DNA of 16,084 bases from DASPXY01 sp038227745 (GTDB lineage Bacteria; Planctomycetota; Planctomycetia; Gemmatales; Gemmataceae): positions 1 through 16,084 of the forward strand of contig JBBRPS010000137.1 of NCBI GenBank assembly GCA_038227745.1, in the 5' to 3' direction. Below are positions 8,808 to 16,084 of the stretch, in pieces. The stretch's first letter is position 1; each line of letters opens with the position of its first letter. A program made the translations under genes and the position numbers. The notes under the pieces are model-generated. The model worked only from the letters and a program-made list of their open reading frames with translations, was not told the DNA's origin and did no database searches.

Positions 8808-10028
8808 ATGCCCCTGGAACTGCTGGAAGCCGGCGTCCCCGAAGGCGAGGAGAAGGAGTTCCTCTGGACCCTCAACTTCGGGCCGCAGCACCCCGCCACG
8901 CACACCACGCTGCGGCTCATCCTCACCCTCGACGGCGAGACGGTCGTCAAGGCCGTGCCGGAGATCGGCTACCTGCACAGCGGCTTCGAGAAACTCGGCG
9001 AGGACCTCGACTACAACCAGTACGTTACCGTCGTCGATCGGATGAACTACATCTCGCCGTTCTACAACGAGATCGCGTGGCACCACACGGTCGAGAAGCT
9101 GATGGGCCTCGAGCTGACGCCGCGCTGCAAGTACCTGCGCACGCTCCTCGGCGAGCTGTCGCGCATCAGCGACCACCTGCTCTGCGTCGGCGCCGCGGCC
9201 CTCGACCTCGGGGCGCTCACGGCCTTCCTGTACGGCTTCTACCAGCGCGAGTTGCTCTACGACATCTTCGAGACGGCGTCGGGGCAACGCTTCCACATGA
9301 GCTACACGCGCGTCGGCGGCCTGGCCTTCGACGTGGACGAGCGCTTCCTCCGCCAGGTGCGCGACTTCATCAAGGGTTTCCCCAAGGCCCACGCCGACAT
9401 CGTCCGGCTGCTCAACCGCAACCGCATCTTCATCGACCGCACCCGGGGCGTCGGCGTGCTGTCGAAGGAGGACGCGATCAACATGAGCGCCACCGGCCCG
9501 ATCGCCCGCGCCAGCGGCGTGGTGCGCGACCTGCGCAAGGACGAGCCGTACCTGGCGTACAAGGACTTCGACTTCAAGGTGGTGTGCGCGAACGAGGGCG
9601 ACTGCTTCGCCCGCTACCTGGTGCGCATGGACGAGATGATGGAGAGCCTGAAGATCGCGCACCAGGCGATCGAGAACCTGCCGGCCGGGCCGGTGAACGT
9701 GGACGGGGACAGCAAGGCGGTGCTGCCGGACCAGACGGCGATCTACCACAGCATCGAGAGCCTGATCCAGCACTTCGAGCTGGTGATGCTCAACCGCCGC
9801 TGGACGACGCCGCACGAGGAGGTCTACGGGGCGGTCGAGGCGCCGAACGGCGAGCTGGGGTTCTACGTGGTGGCCGACGGCAGCGGCGTGCCCTACCGGG
9901 CGCGGACGCGGCCGCCGTCGTACCTCCATTTTCAACTGTTCCCGTACCTGATCGTCGGCCACCAGCTGAGCGACGTGGTCGCCGTGCTGGGGAGTTTGAA
10001 CATCATCGCCGCGGAGCTGGACCGATGA
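8808..10028 (+). CDS. nuoD: NADH-quinone oxidoreductase subunit D
   Basis: 49-kDa-type subunit related to the large subunit of NiFe hydrogenases; with NuoB it forms the quinone-reducing site. The 406-aa protein begins, after a short N-terminus, with NFGPQHPATHTTLRL (23-37). His28 and His32 are the conserved histidines of the quinone-site loop. Tyr81 in VDRMNYIS corresponds to the tyrosine that contacts the quinone head group. Further standard blocks are GELSRISDHLL, YTRVGGLAFDVDERF, LIQHFELV and the C-terminal GSLNIIAAELDR. The length is typical. The stop overlaps nuoE as ATGA. Confidence 0.98.
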   Translation: MPLELLEAGVPEGEEKEFLWTLNFGPQHPATHTTLRLILTLDGETVVKAVPEIGYLHSGFEKLGEDLDYNQYVTVVDRMNYISPFYNEIAWHHTVEKLMGLELTPRCKYLRTLLGELSRISDHLLCVGAAALDLGALTAFLYGFYQRELLYDIFETASGQRFHMSYTRVGGLAFDVDERFLRQVRDFIKGFPKAHADIVRLLNRNRIFIDRTRGVGVLSKEDAINMSATGPIARASGVVRDLRKDEPYLAYKDFDFKVVCANEGDCFARYLVRMDEMMESLKIAHQAIENLPAGPVNVDGDSKAVLPDQTAIYHSIESLIQHFELVMLNRRWTTPHEEVYGAVEAPNGELGFYVVADGSGVPYRARTRPPSYLHFQLFPYLIVGHQLSDVVAVLGSLNIIAAELDR

Positions 10029-10504
10029 GCGTGTTGAGCGAAGAGATCCGGCAGCGGATCGAGGCCTACATCCCGCGCTACCCGAGCAAGCAGGCGGTGA
10101 CGCTGCCGGCGCTGCACATCGTGCAGGACGAGCTGCGCTGCGTGCCGTGGGAGGCGATCCGCGAGATCGCCGACATGCTGGACCTCAGTCCCGCGGAGAT
10201 CCACGACACGATGACGTTCTACGGCTTCTTCCGCGAGGAGGAGCAGCCGCTGGGGCGGACGCGGTTGTGGATCTGCCGCAGCCTGGCGTGCGCCCTGCGC
10301 GGTGGCGACGAGTTGCTGGGCGAGGTGTGCGCGAAGCTGGGCGTGAAGCCGGGCGGGACCACGGAGGATAAGAAGATCACGGTCGAGTTCGCGGAGTGCC
10401 TGGGGCTGTGCGAGGGGGCGCCCGCGGCGATGATCAACGACGTGGGGCGGCTGAACGTGACACCGGATAAGGTTGATGGGCTGCTGGCCGAGTTGAGACA
10501 ATAG
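10025..10504 (+). CDS. nuoE: NADH-quinone oxidoreductase subunit E (N1a cluster)
   Basis: Thioredoxin-fold [2Fe-2S] subunit of the NADH dehydrogenase module, partner of NuoF. The 159-aa protein has the N1a ligands Cys84 and Cys89 (CRSLAC) and Cys125 and Cys129 (ECLGLCEGAPA). The helical N-terminus contains YPSKQAVTLPALHIVQDE and the block IHDTMTFYGFF. ATG 10025 overlaps the nuoD stop, so the two are co-translated. In most nuo operons nuoF follows directly; here two unrelated genes intervene. Confidence 0.97.
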   Translation: MSVLSEEIRQRIEAYIPRYPSKQAVTLPALHIVQDELRCVPWEAIREIADMLDLSPAEIHDTMTFYGFFREEEQPLGRTRLWICRSLACALRGGDELLGEVCAKLGVKPGGTTEDKKITVEFAECLGLCEGAPAAMINDVGRLNVTPDKVDGLLAELRQ

Positions 10505-10533
10505 AAGGGTGCCCAGCGAAGGAGGGACCGGCC

Positions 10534-10875
10534 ATGCGGCTCGAAGATTATTTGGAGTTCCTGAACACGGATCGAGGCGACTACATCCGCGTTCAAGGCA
10601 CGCGGGTGGGCCTCGACGTGATCGTTGAGGAGTTCCACAAGGGGACTACCCCGGACCGGATTCAGCAGGCTTACCCGACAGTGACCTTGGAGCAGGTGTA
10701 CGGGACTATCGCGTACTACCTTCATAACCAGGAAGAGGTGGACGAATACATCCGGCAAGACCGGGAGGCAAGGCAAGCGGCCTACGAGGAGTGGCGGAAG
10801 ACCCACAAGCCTTCGCCCGTGGAGCAGCGGCTCCATGAGCTGCGTGGGCGGGCGGGCGGCAAGGAGCAGCCGTGA
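10534..10875 (+). CDS. DUF433 domain protein, probable antitoxin
   Basis: DUF433 proteins carry a small helix-turn-helix and commonly pair with DUF5615 PIN-like toxins. In this 113-aa protein the core is IRVQGTRVGLDVIVEEFHKG (18-37) and PDRIQQAYPTVTLEQVYGTI (40-59), followed by AYYLHNQEEVDEYI. A charged tail rich in Arg, Glu and Gln extends past residue 75 and may bind the toxin. The start has a good site (aaggaggg, 10519-10526), 29 nt after nuoE. It overlaps the next gene by 4 nt (GTGA). Codons such as gat, tat and ttg are more frequent here than in the flanking nuo genes, which hints at a separate origin. Whether it acts as an antitoxin is inferred from family and pairing. Confidence 0.8.
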   Translation: MRLEDYLEFLNTDRGDYIRVQGTRVGLDVIVEEFHKGTTPDRIQQAYPTVTLEQVYGTIAYYLHNQEEVDEYIRQDREARQAAYEEWRKTHKPSPVEQRLHELRGRAGGKEQP

Positions 10876-11240
10876 TCCTATCCCCACCCCGTTTCCTCGT
10901 TGACGAGGACGTGCATGGCGATATCCCCCTGACTCTGCGAGACATGGAGTCCACCATGGACATCCTTGTTGTCGGAGAGGCTGGGGCACCTCCCAAGGGG
11001 ACGCTGGATCCCGAACTGTTACTCGCGGCCGAGACGCTCGGGAGGACGCTGATCACGGGGGACCGCAGCAGTATGCCCGATCACCTGAAGGACCACTTTG
11101 CCGCCGGCCACCATACCAGTGGGGTGATCCTCCTGCGGTCCGGCTTCCCGTTCGGGCGCTACCTCAGGGAACTGCACCTGATCTGGTTCGCCATGACAGC
11201 CGATGAGTGGATCGACAGGACGGACTATATCCCTTACTGA
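10872..11240 (+). CDS. DUF5615 PIN-like protein, probable toxin
   Basis: A 122-aa protein with the layout of DUF5615 PIN-like nucleases. FLVDEDVHGDIPLTLRD (8-24) supplies Asp11, Glu12 and Asp13; TLDPELLLAAE (44-54) supplies Asp46; and RTLITGDRSSM (58-68) supplies Asp64. These are the acidic positions expected for a metal-dependent RNase site. GVILLRSG (84-91) is the usual central strand. Translation starts at GTG 10872, overlapping the DUF433 stop (GTGA), with aaggag at 10861-10866. The gene lies 40 nt upstream of nuoF. It probably forms a type II toxin-antitoxin pair with the preceding gene; toxicity is inferred from the family only. Confidence 0.78.
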   Translation: MILSPPRFLVDEDVHGDIPLTLRDMESTMDILVVGEAGAPPKGTLDPELLLAAETLGRTLITGDRSSMPDHLKDHFAAGHHTSGVILLRSGFPFGRYLRELHLIWFAMTADEWIDRTDYIPY

Positions 11241-11280
11241 GTGCCGCCGCGGCTGCCCCTGCGGTGAACGGACGACCCCA

Positions 11281-12612
<1,332 letters not shown>

Positions 12613-12652
12613 GCCGGCGGGAGTGCGTTGTCCTTGAGGGAGGGCCGACCGC

Positions 12653-13195
12653 ATGCGAGCCACGCTGAGCCTGGGCCTGGGCGTCTTGATCCTGCTGACC
12701 GGGGTGGCGCTGCCCGGGTGCTCCAAGAAACGGCGCTCTGACGACGACCCGGGGCCGGTCGTCCAGCAGCCGCCGAACCCGATGCCGCAACAGGTGCCCC
12801 CCGGCGTGCAGGGGCCTGTCAAGCAACCGCCCCCGCCGCCGCGCGGCATCGGGGTCGCGGCACGGGGGGACACAGAAGAGGTGAAGGGCGACATGAGGAC
12901 TATCGCCCAACTCTACCAGGCGTATCACACGGAGTTCCGCAAGTCGCCCCCGAACCAGAAAGCGTTCATGGATTCCAACAGGCAGGCCAACGCCCTCTAC
13001 CGCAAGTTCCAGAGCGGGCAATACAAGATCGTCCCGAACGTCCGGCCCGCCTCCGGGATCATCGTCGCCTATGAAGCGGTGGCGGACCAGAGCGGGCATC
13101 ACGTCGTGGCCATGGGGGATGGGGCCGTGGACTTCGCCACCACCCAGGAACTGCGGGCCCAAGTGCCGGAAGAGAAGCAGGAACAGAAGCGTTAG
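12653..13195 (+). CDS. Small lipoprotein inside the nuo operon
   Basis: A 180-aa predicted lipoprotein of unknown function. The signal peptide is basic at Arg2, then hydrophobic (4-20), and ends in a lipobox-like LPGC with Cys23. Proline before the glycine is unusual but tolerable. A Pro/Gln-rich linker (32-64) leads to a soluble domain (about 73-168): VKGDMRTIAQLYQAYHTEF near its start and HHVVAMGDGAVDFATTQEL near its end. This resembles a lipoprotein type common in planctomycetes, and the ending recalls the C-terminus of DUF1559 proteins (from memory). The start is supported by gagggaggg (12636-12644). It lies 40 nt after nuoF and is followed by the large inverted repeat before nuoG. It is not a known complex I subunit; co-transcription is likely but a shared role is unproven. 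Confidence 0.75.
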   Translation: MRATLSLGLGVLILLTGVALPGCSKKRRSDDDPGPVVQQPPNPMPQQVPPGVQGPVKQPPPPPRGIGVAARGDTEEVKGDMRTIAQLYQAYHTEFRKSPPNQKAFMDSNRQANALYRKFQSGQYKIVPNVRPASGIIVAYEAVADQSGHHVVAMGDGAVDFATTQELRAQVPEEKQEQKR

Positions 13196-13218
13196 AGCGG
13201 TGTGCAGGTCGGTGCAGT

Positions 13219-13289
13219 GGTTCGTGGCCGACTCGCTCCGCGAGTCGGGGACCAGCACCCCGACTCGCGGAGCGAGTCGGCCACGAACC
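13219..13289. repeat. 32-bp perfect inverted repeat (cruciform-like element)
   Basis: Arms 13219-13250 and 13258-13289 are perfectly complementary over 32 nt around a 7-nt loop. Each arm is itself nearly palindromic (gactcgc-tcc-gcgagtc on the left), so the element can fold as one long hairpin or as two short ones. It starts 24 nt after the lipoprotein stop and lies upstream of nuoG. Outside it, tagagcggt (13193-13201) and accgctata (13307-13315) match as inverted ends in 8 of 9 positions, which could mark a small mobile element. No long T-run follows, so a simple terminator is less likely. Confidence 0.85.
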
Positions 13290-13334
13290 GCTCCACTCCG
13301 TCGCCAACCGCTATAGCAGGACATGAGAAGCAAG

Positions 13335-14987
13335 ATGGCAACCGTCACCGTCAACGGCAAGCCGGTCGATATCGGCAACGAGAAGCTGAACCTGGTCCAG
13401 GCCGCGGACAAGGGCGGGGTGTTCATCCCGCGCTACTGCTGGCACCCGGCGCTCAGCGTCGTCGCCAGCTGCCGCATGTGCCTCGTCGAGGTCGGCGACA
13501 AGAAGCCCGATGGCTCCGTCACCATGCAGCCGCGCGTCGTGCCCGCCTGCCAGACGCCCGCCAAGGACGGCACCGTTGTCGTCACCGACAGCCCCAGGGC
13601 GAAGGCCGCCCAGCAGCAGACCCTCGAAGCGCTCCTGCTCAACCACCCGCTCGACTGCCCCGTGTGCGACAAGGCCGGCGAGTGCATGTTACAGGACTTC
13701 AGCTATCACTTCGGGCGCTCCAGCAGCCGCATGGTCGATCCGAAGAACACGCCGCCCAACAAGCCGGACATCGGCGCGCACATCTCGCTGTTCACCGACC
13801 GCTGCATCATGTGCTCGCGCTGCGTCCGCTTCACGCGCGAGGTCAGCGGCACCGCCGAGCTGCACGTCGTCAACCGCGGCGACCACGCGGAAATCGACAT
13901 CTTCCCCGGCGACCCGGTGAACAACAAGCTCGCCGGCAACGTCGTGGACTTGTGCCCCGTCGGCGCCCTGTGCAGCAACGACTTCCTGTACACGCAGCGC
14001 GTCTGGTTCCTCAAGGAGCAGAAGAGCGTTTGCCCCGACTGCAGCACCGGCTGCAGCATCTGGGTCGATCACAACAAGGAGATCGTCTACCGCCTCCGGC
14101 CGCGCGAGAACCTGCAGGCGCAGGGCTACTTCATGTGCGACGAGGGCCGCTTCGACTACCCGTACGTCAACGCCCGCGAGCGCCTGAACACGCCCCTGCA
14201 CCGCCGCGACGCCGCCGGGCCGGAGACGGGCTGGGAGAAGGTGCTCCCCGCCCTGCGCCGCGACCTGCAGGAGGCCGCGAAGGACGGCGCCGTCGCGGCG
14301 GTGCTGTCGCCGTTCCTCACCTGCGAGGAGGCCTACCTGCTCGCGAAGTTCGTCAAGGGCCTGTCGGGCCAGGCGCGGCTGGCGCTGGGCCACGTCCCCA
14401 TCGACGGCGAGGACGACACCTACCCCAAGGACCGGCGCGGCCGGCCGATCCAGCCGGTGAAGTTCACCATCCGCGCCGAGAAGTGCCCCAACCGCCGCGG
14501 CGTCGAGGAGGTGCTGAAGCACTTCCAGGGCGAGGTGATCGGTTACGACCGGATCCTCGAAGCGGCCCGCAGCGGTGAGCTGCGGGCGCTGTACGTGACG
14601 GCCGGCTACTCGCCGCGGGCCGGCGCGTGGGCGACCGAGGAGCAGGTCGAGGCGCTGAAGCGCGTCCCGCTGCTGGTGGTGCAGGACCTGTTCCCGAGCC
14701 CTGCGAGCGAGGCGGCTCGCTACGTGATCCCGGGCGTGAGCTTCGCGGAGAAAGAGGGGACGTTCGTCAATCACGCCGGCCTGGCGCAGGCGATCCGCTG
14801 GGCGGTGCGGCCGGTGCGCGGCGGGCGGACGGACGGGCAGACGTTCCTGGACCTGATGCAGCGGCGCGGCCTGGTCCACGCCCCGACGCTGCGGGCCGAG
14901 CTGGCCGCCGAGGTGCCGTACTTCGCGGCAATGGCGTCCGGCGACCTGGGCGACCACGGCGTGCGTCTCGAACAACCCGCGAACTAA
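13335..14987 (+). CDS. nuoG: NADH-quinone oxidoreductase subunit G (short form)
   Basis: Largest peripheral-arm subunit; it passes electrons from NuoF towards NuoI and NuoB. The 550-aa protein has all four cluster motifs. N1b ligands are Cys35, 46, 49 and 72; N5 ligands are His104 and Cys108, 111 and 117; N4 ligands are Cys157, 160, 163 and 207. An N7 motif of the form CxxCxxxCx27C sits at Cys233, 236, 240 and 268. The following molybdopterin-oxidoreductase-like part (about 285-515) is short: E. coli NuoG has about 900 residues and Thermus about 780. PGVSFAEKEGTFVNHAG is the recognisable end of that domain. ATG 13335 is chosen because the protein then starts MATVTVNGKPV; ATG 13323 in the same frame would add four residues. 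No strong ribosome site precedes either. Confidence 0.96.
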   Translation: MATVTVNGKPVDIGNEKLNLVQAADKGGVFIPRYCWHPALSVVASCRMCLVEVGDKKPDGSVTMQPRVVPACQTPAKDGTVVVTDSPRAKAAQQQTLEALLLNHPLDCPVCDKAGECMLQDFSYHFGRSSSRMVDPKNTPPNKPDIGAHISLFTDRCIMCSRCVRFTREVSGTAELHVVNRGDHAEIDIFPGDPVNNKLAGNVVDLCPVGALCSNDFLYTQRVWFLKEQKSVCPDCSTGCSIWVDHNKEIVYRLRPRENLQAQGYFMCDEGRFDYPYVNARERLNTPLHRRDAAGPETGWEKVLPALRRDLQEAAKDGAVAAVLSPFLTCEEAYLLAKFVKGLSGQARLALGHVPIDGEDDTYPKDRRGRPIQPVKFTIRAEKCPNRRGVEEVLKHFQGEVIGYDRILEAARSGELRALYVTAGYSPRAGAWATEEQVEALKRVPLLVVQDLFPSPASEAARYVIPGVSFAEKEGTFVNHAGLAQAIRWAVRPVRGGRTDGQTFLDLMQRRGLVHAPTLRAELAAEVPYFAAMASGDLGDHGVRLEQPAN

Positions 14988-14999
14988 AGTCCTCATCGA

Positions 15000-15030
15000 G
15001 CCCACGGGTTGCCACCCGTGGGCTTTAGCT
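15000..15030. repeat. Palindromic intergenic repeat, copy 3 (inverted relative to copy 1)
   Basis: gcccacgggt (15000-15009) pairs with acccgtgggc (15014-15023) around tgcc. Read on the minus strand, this 24-nt unit is identical to 8218-8241, and its extension to 15030 matches 8763-8778. It fills almost the whole gap between nuoG (stop at 14987) and nuoH (start at 15035), and leaves little room for a ribosome site for nuoH. Confidence 0.8.
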
Positions 15031-15034
15031 AACC

Positions 15035-16084
15035 ATGCACCCATTCGACCTCCTGCCGACGGTCATCACCAGCGCCCTGGTCCTGGGGGCCATCCTCGGC
15101 GCCTGCGCGTTCCTGATCTTCGTCGAGCGCAAGATCGCCGCGTACGTGCAGGACCGCATCGGGCCGAACCGCGTCGGACCGCGCGGCCTGCTGCAGTCGG
15201 TCGCCGACGGCCTGAAATTCCTCCTCATGGAGGAGATCGTCCCGCGGCACGTCGATAAGTTGCTCTACCTGCTCTCTCCCTGCCTCGCCCTGGCGCTGCC
15301 GCTGCTGGCGTTCTGCGTGGTGCCGTTCGGCGCCACCGAGGCGCCGCCGATCCCCCCGAAGCCGCCCATCGCCGTCTCCGAGAAGGCGCCGGCCGCCGAG
15401 CAGACACAGCACCAGAAGGCCGTGGAGAAGTACGAACAGGACCTGCGGACCTACCGCGAGCGGGCGAAGACCTACGGTGAGACGTATCAGTTCGTGATCG
15501 CGCCGGGGATCGACGTCGGCATCGTCCTCGTCTTCGCCATCTCGAGCCTGGCGGTTTACGGCGTCATCCTCGGCGGTTGGGCGGGCAACAACAAGTACAG
15601 CTTCCTCGGGGCGCTGCGCTCCAGCGCCCAGATCGTCAGCTACGAGATCCCGCTGGGGCTGTCGGTCCTCGGCGTGGTGCTGATGGCCCGCTCGCTGAAC
15701 CTGGAGGAGATCGTCCAACGGCAGGCGGAGCCGACGTGGGCGATGTGGAATGTCGTCTATCAGCCGCTGGCGTTCCTGCTGTTCCTTATCGGCTCGTTCG
15801 CCGAGTGCAACCGCCTGCCGTTCGACCTGTCGGAGGCCGAGCAGGAGTTGATCGGCGGCTACCACACCGAGTACAGCGCGATGAAGTTCGCGATGTTCTT
15901 CCTCGGCGAGTACACGCACATGATCACCACGAGCTTCCTGATGGTGGTCCTGTTCTTCGGCGGCTGGCACCTCCCGTGGGTGGCGACGCCGGAGGCCGGC
16001 TGGCTGGTGAAGCTCATCGTCTTCGGCGCCAAGATGGCGGCGTTCATCGTGTTCTACATGCTGGTGCGCTGGACGATCCCGCGC
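15035..16084 (+). CDS. nuoH: NADH-quinone oxidoreductase subunit H (3' end outside window)
   Basis: Membrane subunit that forms the quinone channel between the peripheral and membrane arms. The frame is open for 350 codons to the window edge. Signatures present are ERKIAAYVQDRIGPNRVGPR (31-50), LLQSVADGLKFLL, SYEIPLGLSVLGVV (202-215) and AECNRLPFDLSEAEQELIGG (256-275), followed by YHTEYSAMKFAMFFLGEY. Membrane helices lie near 10-30, 76-97, 160-180, 205-220, 240-256, 285-310 and 323-345. A proline-rich then highly charged stretch (about 101-152) sits between helices 2 and 3, where E. coli NuoH has only a short loop; by the known topology this faces the periplasm. In KFLLMEEIVP the residue before EE is Met where many homologues have Lys. 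No clear ribosome site precedes ATG 15035. The gene probably continues into nuoI outside the window. Confidence 0.97.
   Translation, partial: MHPFDLLPTVITSALVLGAILGACAFLIFVERKIAAYVQDRIGPNRVGPRGLLQSVADGLKFLLMEEIVPRHVDKLLYLLSPCLALALPLLAFCVVPFGATEAPPIPPKPPIAVSEKAPAAEQTQHQKAVEKYEQDLRTYRERAKTYGETYQFVIAPGIDVGIVLVFAISSLAVYGVILGGWAGNNKYSFLGALRSSAQIVSYEIPLGLSVLGVVLMARSLNLEEIVQRQAEPTWAMWNVVYQPLAFLLFLIGSFAECNRLPFDLSEAEQELIGGYHTEYSAMKFAMFFLGEYTHMITTSFLMVVLFFGGWHLPWVATPEAGWLVKLIVFGAKMAAFIVFYMLVRWTIPR

Noticed and set aside
8103..9962. Long open frame of 619 codons on the minus strand
   Set aside because: It lies opposite nuoC and nuoD, which carry clear family motifs. Its translation is Val/Arg/Ala/His-rich with no recognisable domain, as expected from the antisense of GC-rich genes.
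8390..10022. Plus-strand open frame running out of nuoC through nuoD into nuoE
   Set aside because: Only its last part (from 10025) is the real nuoE. The upstream portion is an Arg/Pro/Gly-rich out-of-frame reading of nuoC and nuoD.
15977..15984. cccgtggg within nuoH as a fourth repeat copy
   Set aside because: Only half of the palindrome is present, and it is explained by coding for conserved NuoH residues.

Overview
The window is high-GC DNA, densely coding, and reads mostly left to right. Its content suggests a planctomycete, most likely Gemmataceae-like. This rests on the style of several genes (a family beginning MPVHDWTRV with a PD...EVVSPGNK core, a small lipoprotein with a planctomycete-type C-terminal domain, a DUF5658-like membrane protein with a Gemmata-type tail) and on short GC-rich palindromes between genes. 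The assignment comes from recalled family resemblance; no search was run.

Region 1 (1-3279): the 3' part of ppk1 (polyphosphate kinase), missing only its first codons at the window edge, then an unassigned membrane protein.

Region 2 (3280-6939): a compact defence island. A candidate promoter and a leader of about 190 nt precede a C5-cytosine methyltransferase, a probable partner restriction endonuclease (overlap TAATG) and a Vsr mismatch endonuclease (overlap ATGA). The methylase marks host DNA, the nuclease cuts unmarked DNA, and Vsr repairs the T:G mismatches that arise when 5-methylcytosine deaminates. A minus-strand DUF4058-like gene converges on vsr, and their ends overlap by 23 nt.

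Region 3 (6940-16084): the respiratory complex I operon, starting at a good sigma70-type promoter (TTGACC-N16-TATACT) with a structured leader. The order is nuoA-B-C-D-E, then a DUF433/DUF5615 toxin-antitoxin-like pair, nuoF, a lipoprotein gene, a 32-bp perfect inverted repeat, nuoG and nuoH (cut by the window end). All Fe-S ligand motifs expected in NuoB, E, F and G are present, including the N7 cluster of NuoG, so the enzyme looks functional. NuoG is short (550 aa), and NuoH carries an unusual charged insert of about 50 residues in a loop predicted to be periplasmic.

The most notable features are the non-nuo genes inside the nuo operon, the GCCCACGGG palindromes placed in three nuo intergenic gaps, and the NuoH insert. 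I did not find a clearly new multi-gene system. The best candidates for something undescribed are the toxin-antitoxin pair and the lipoprotein embedded in the complex I operon.
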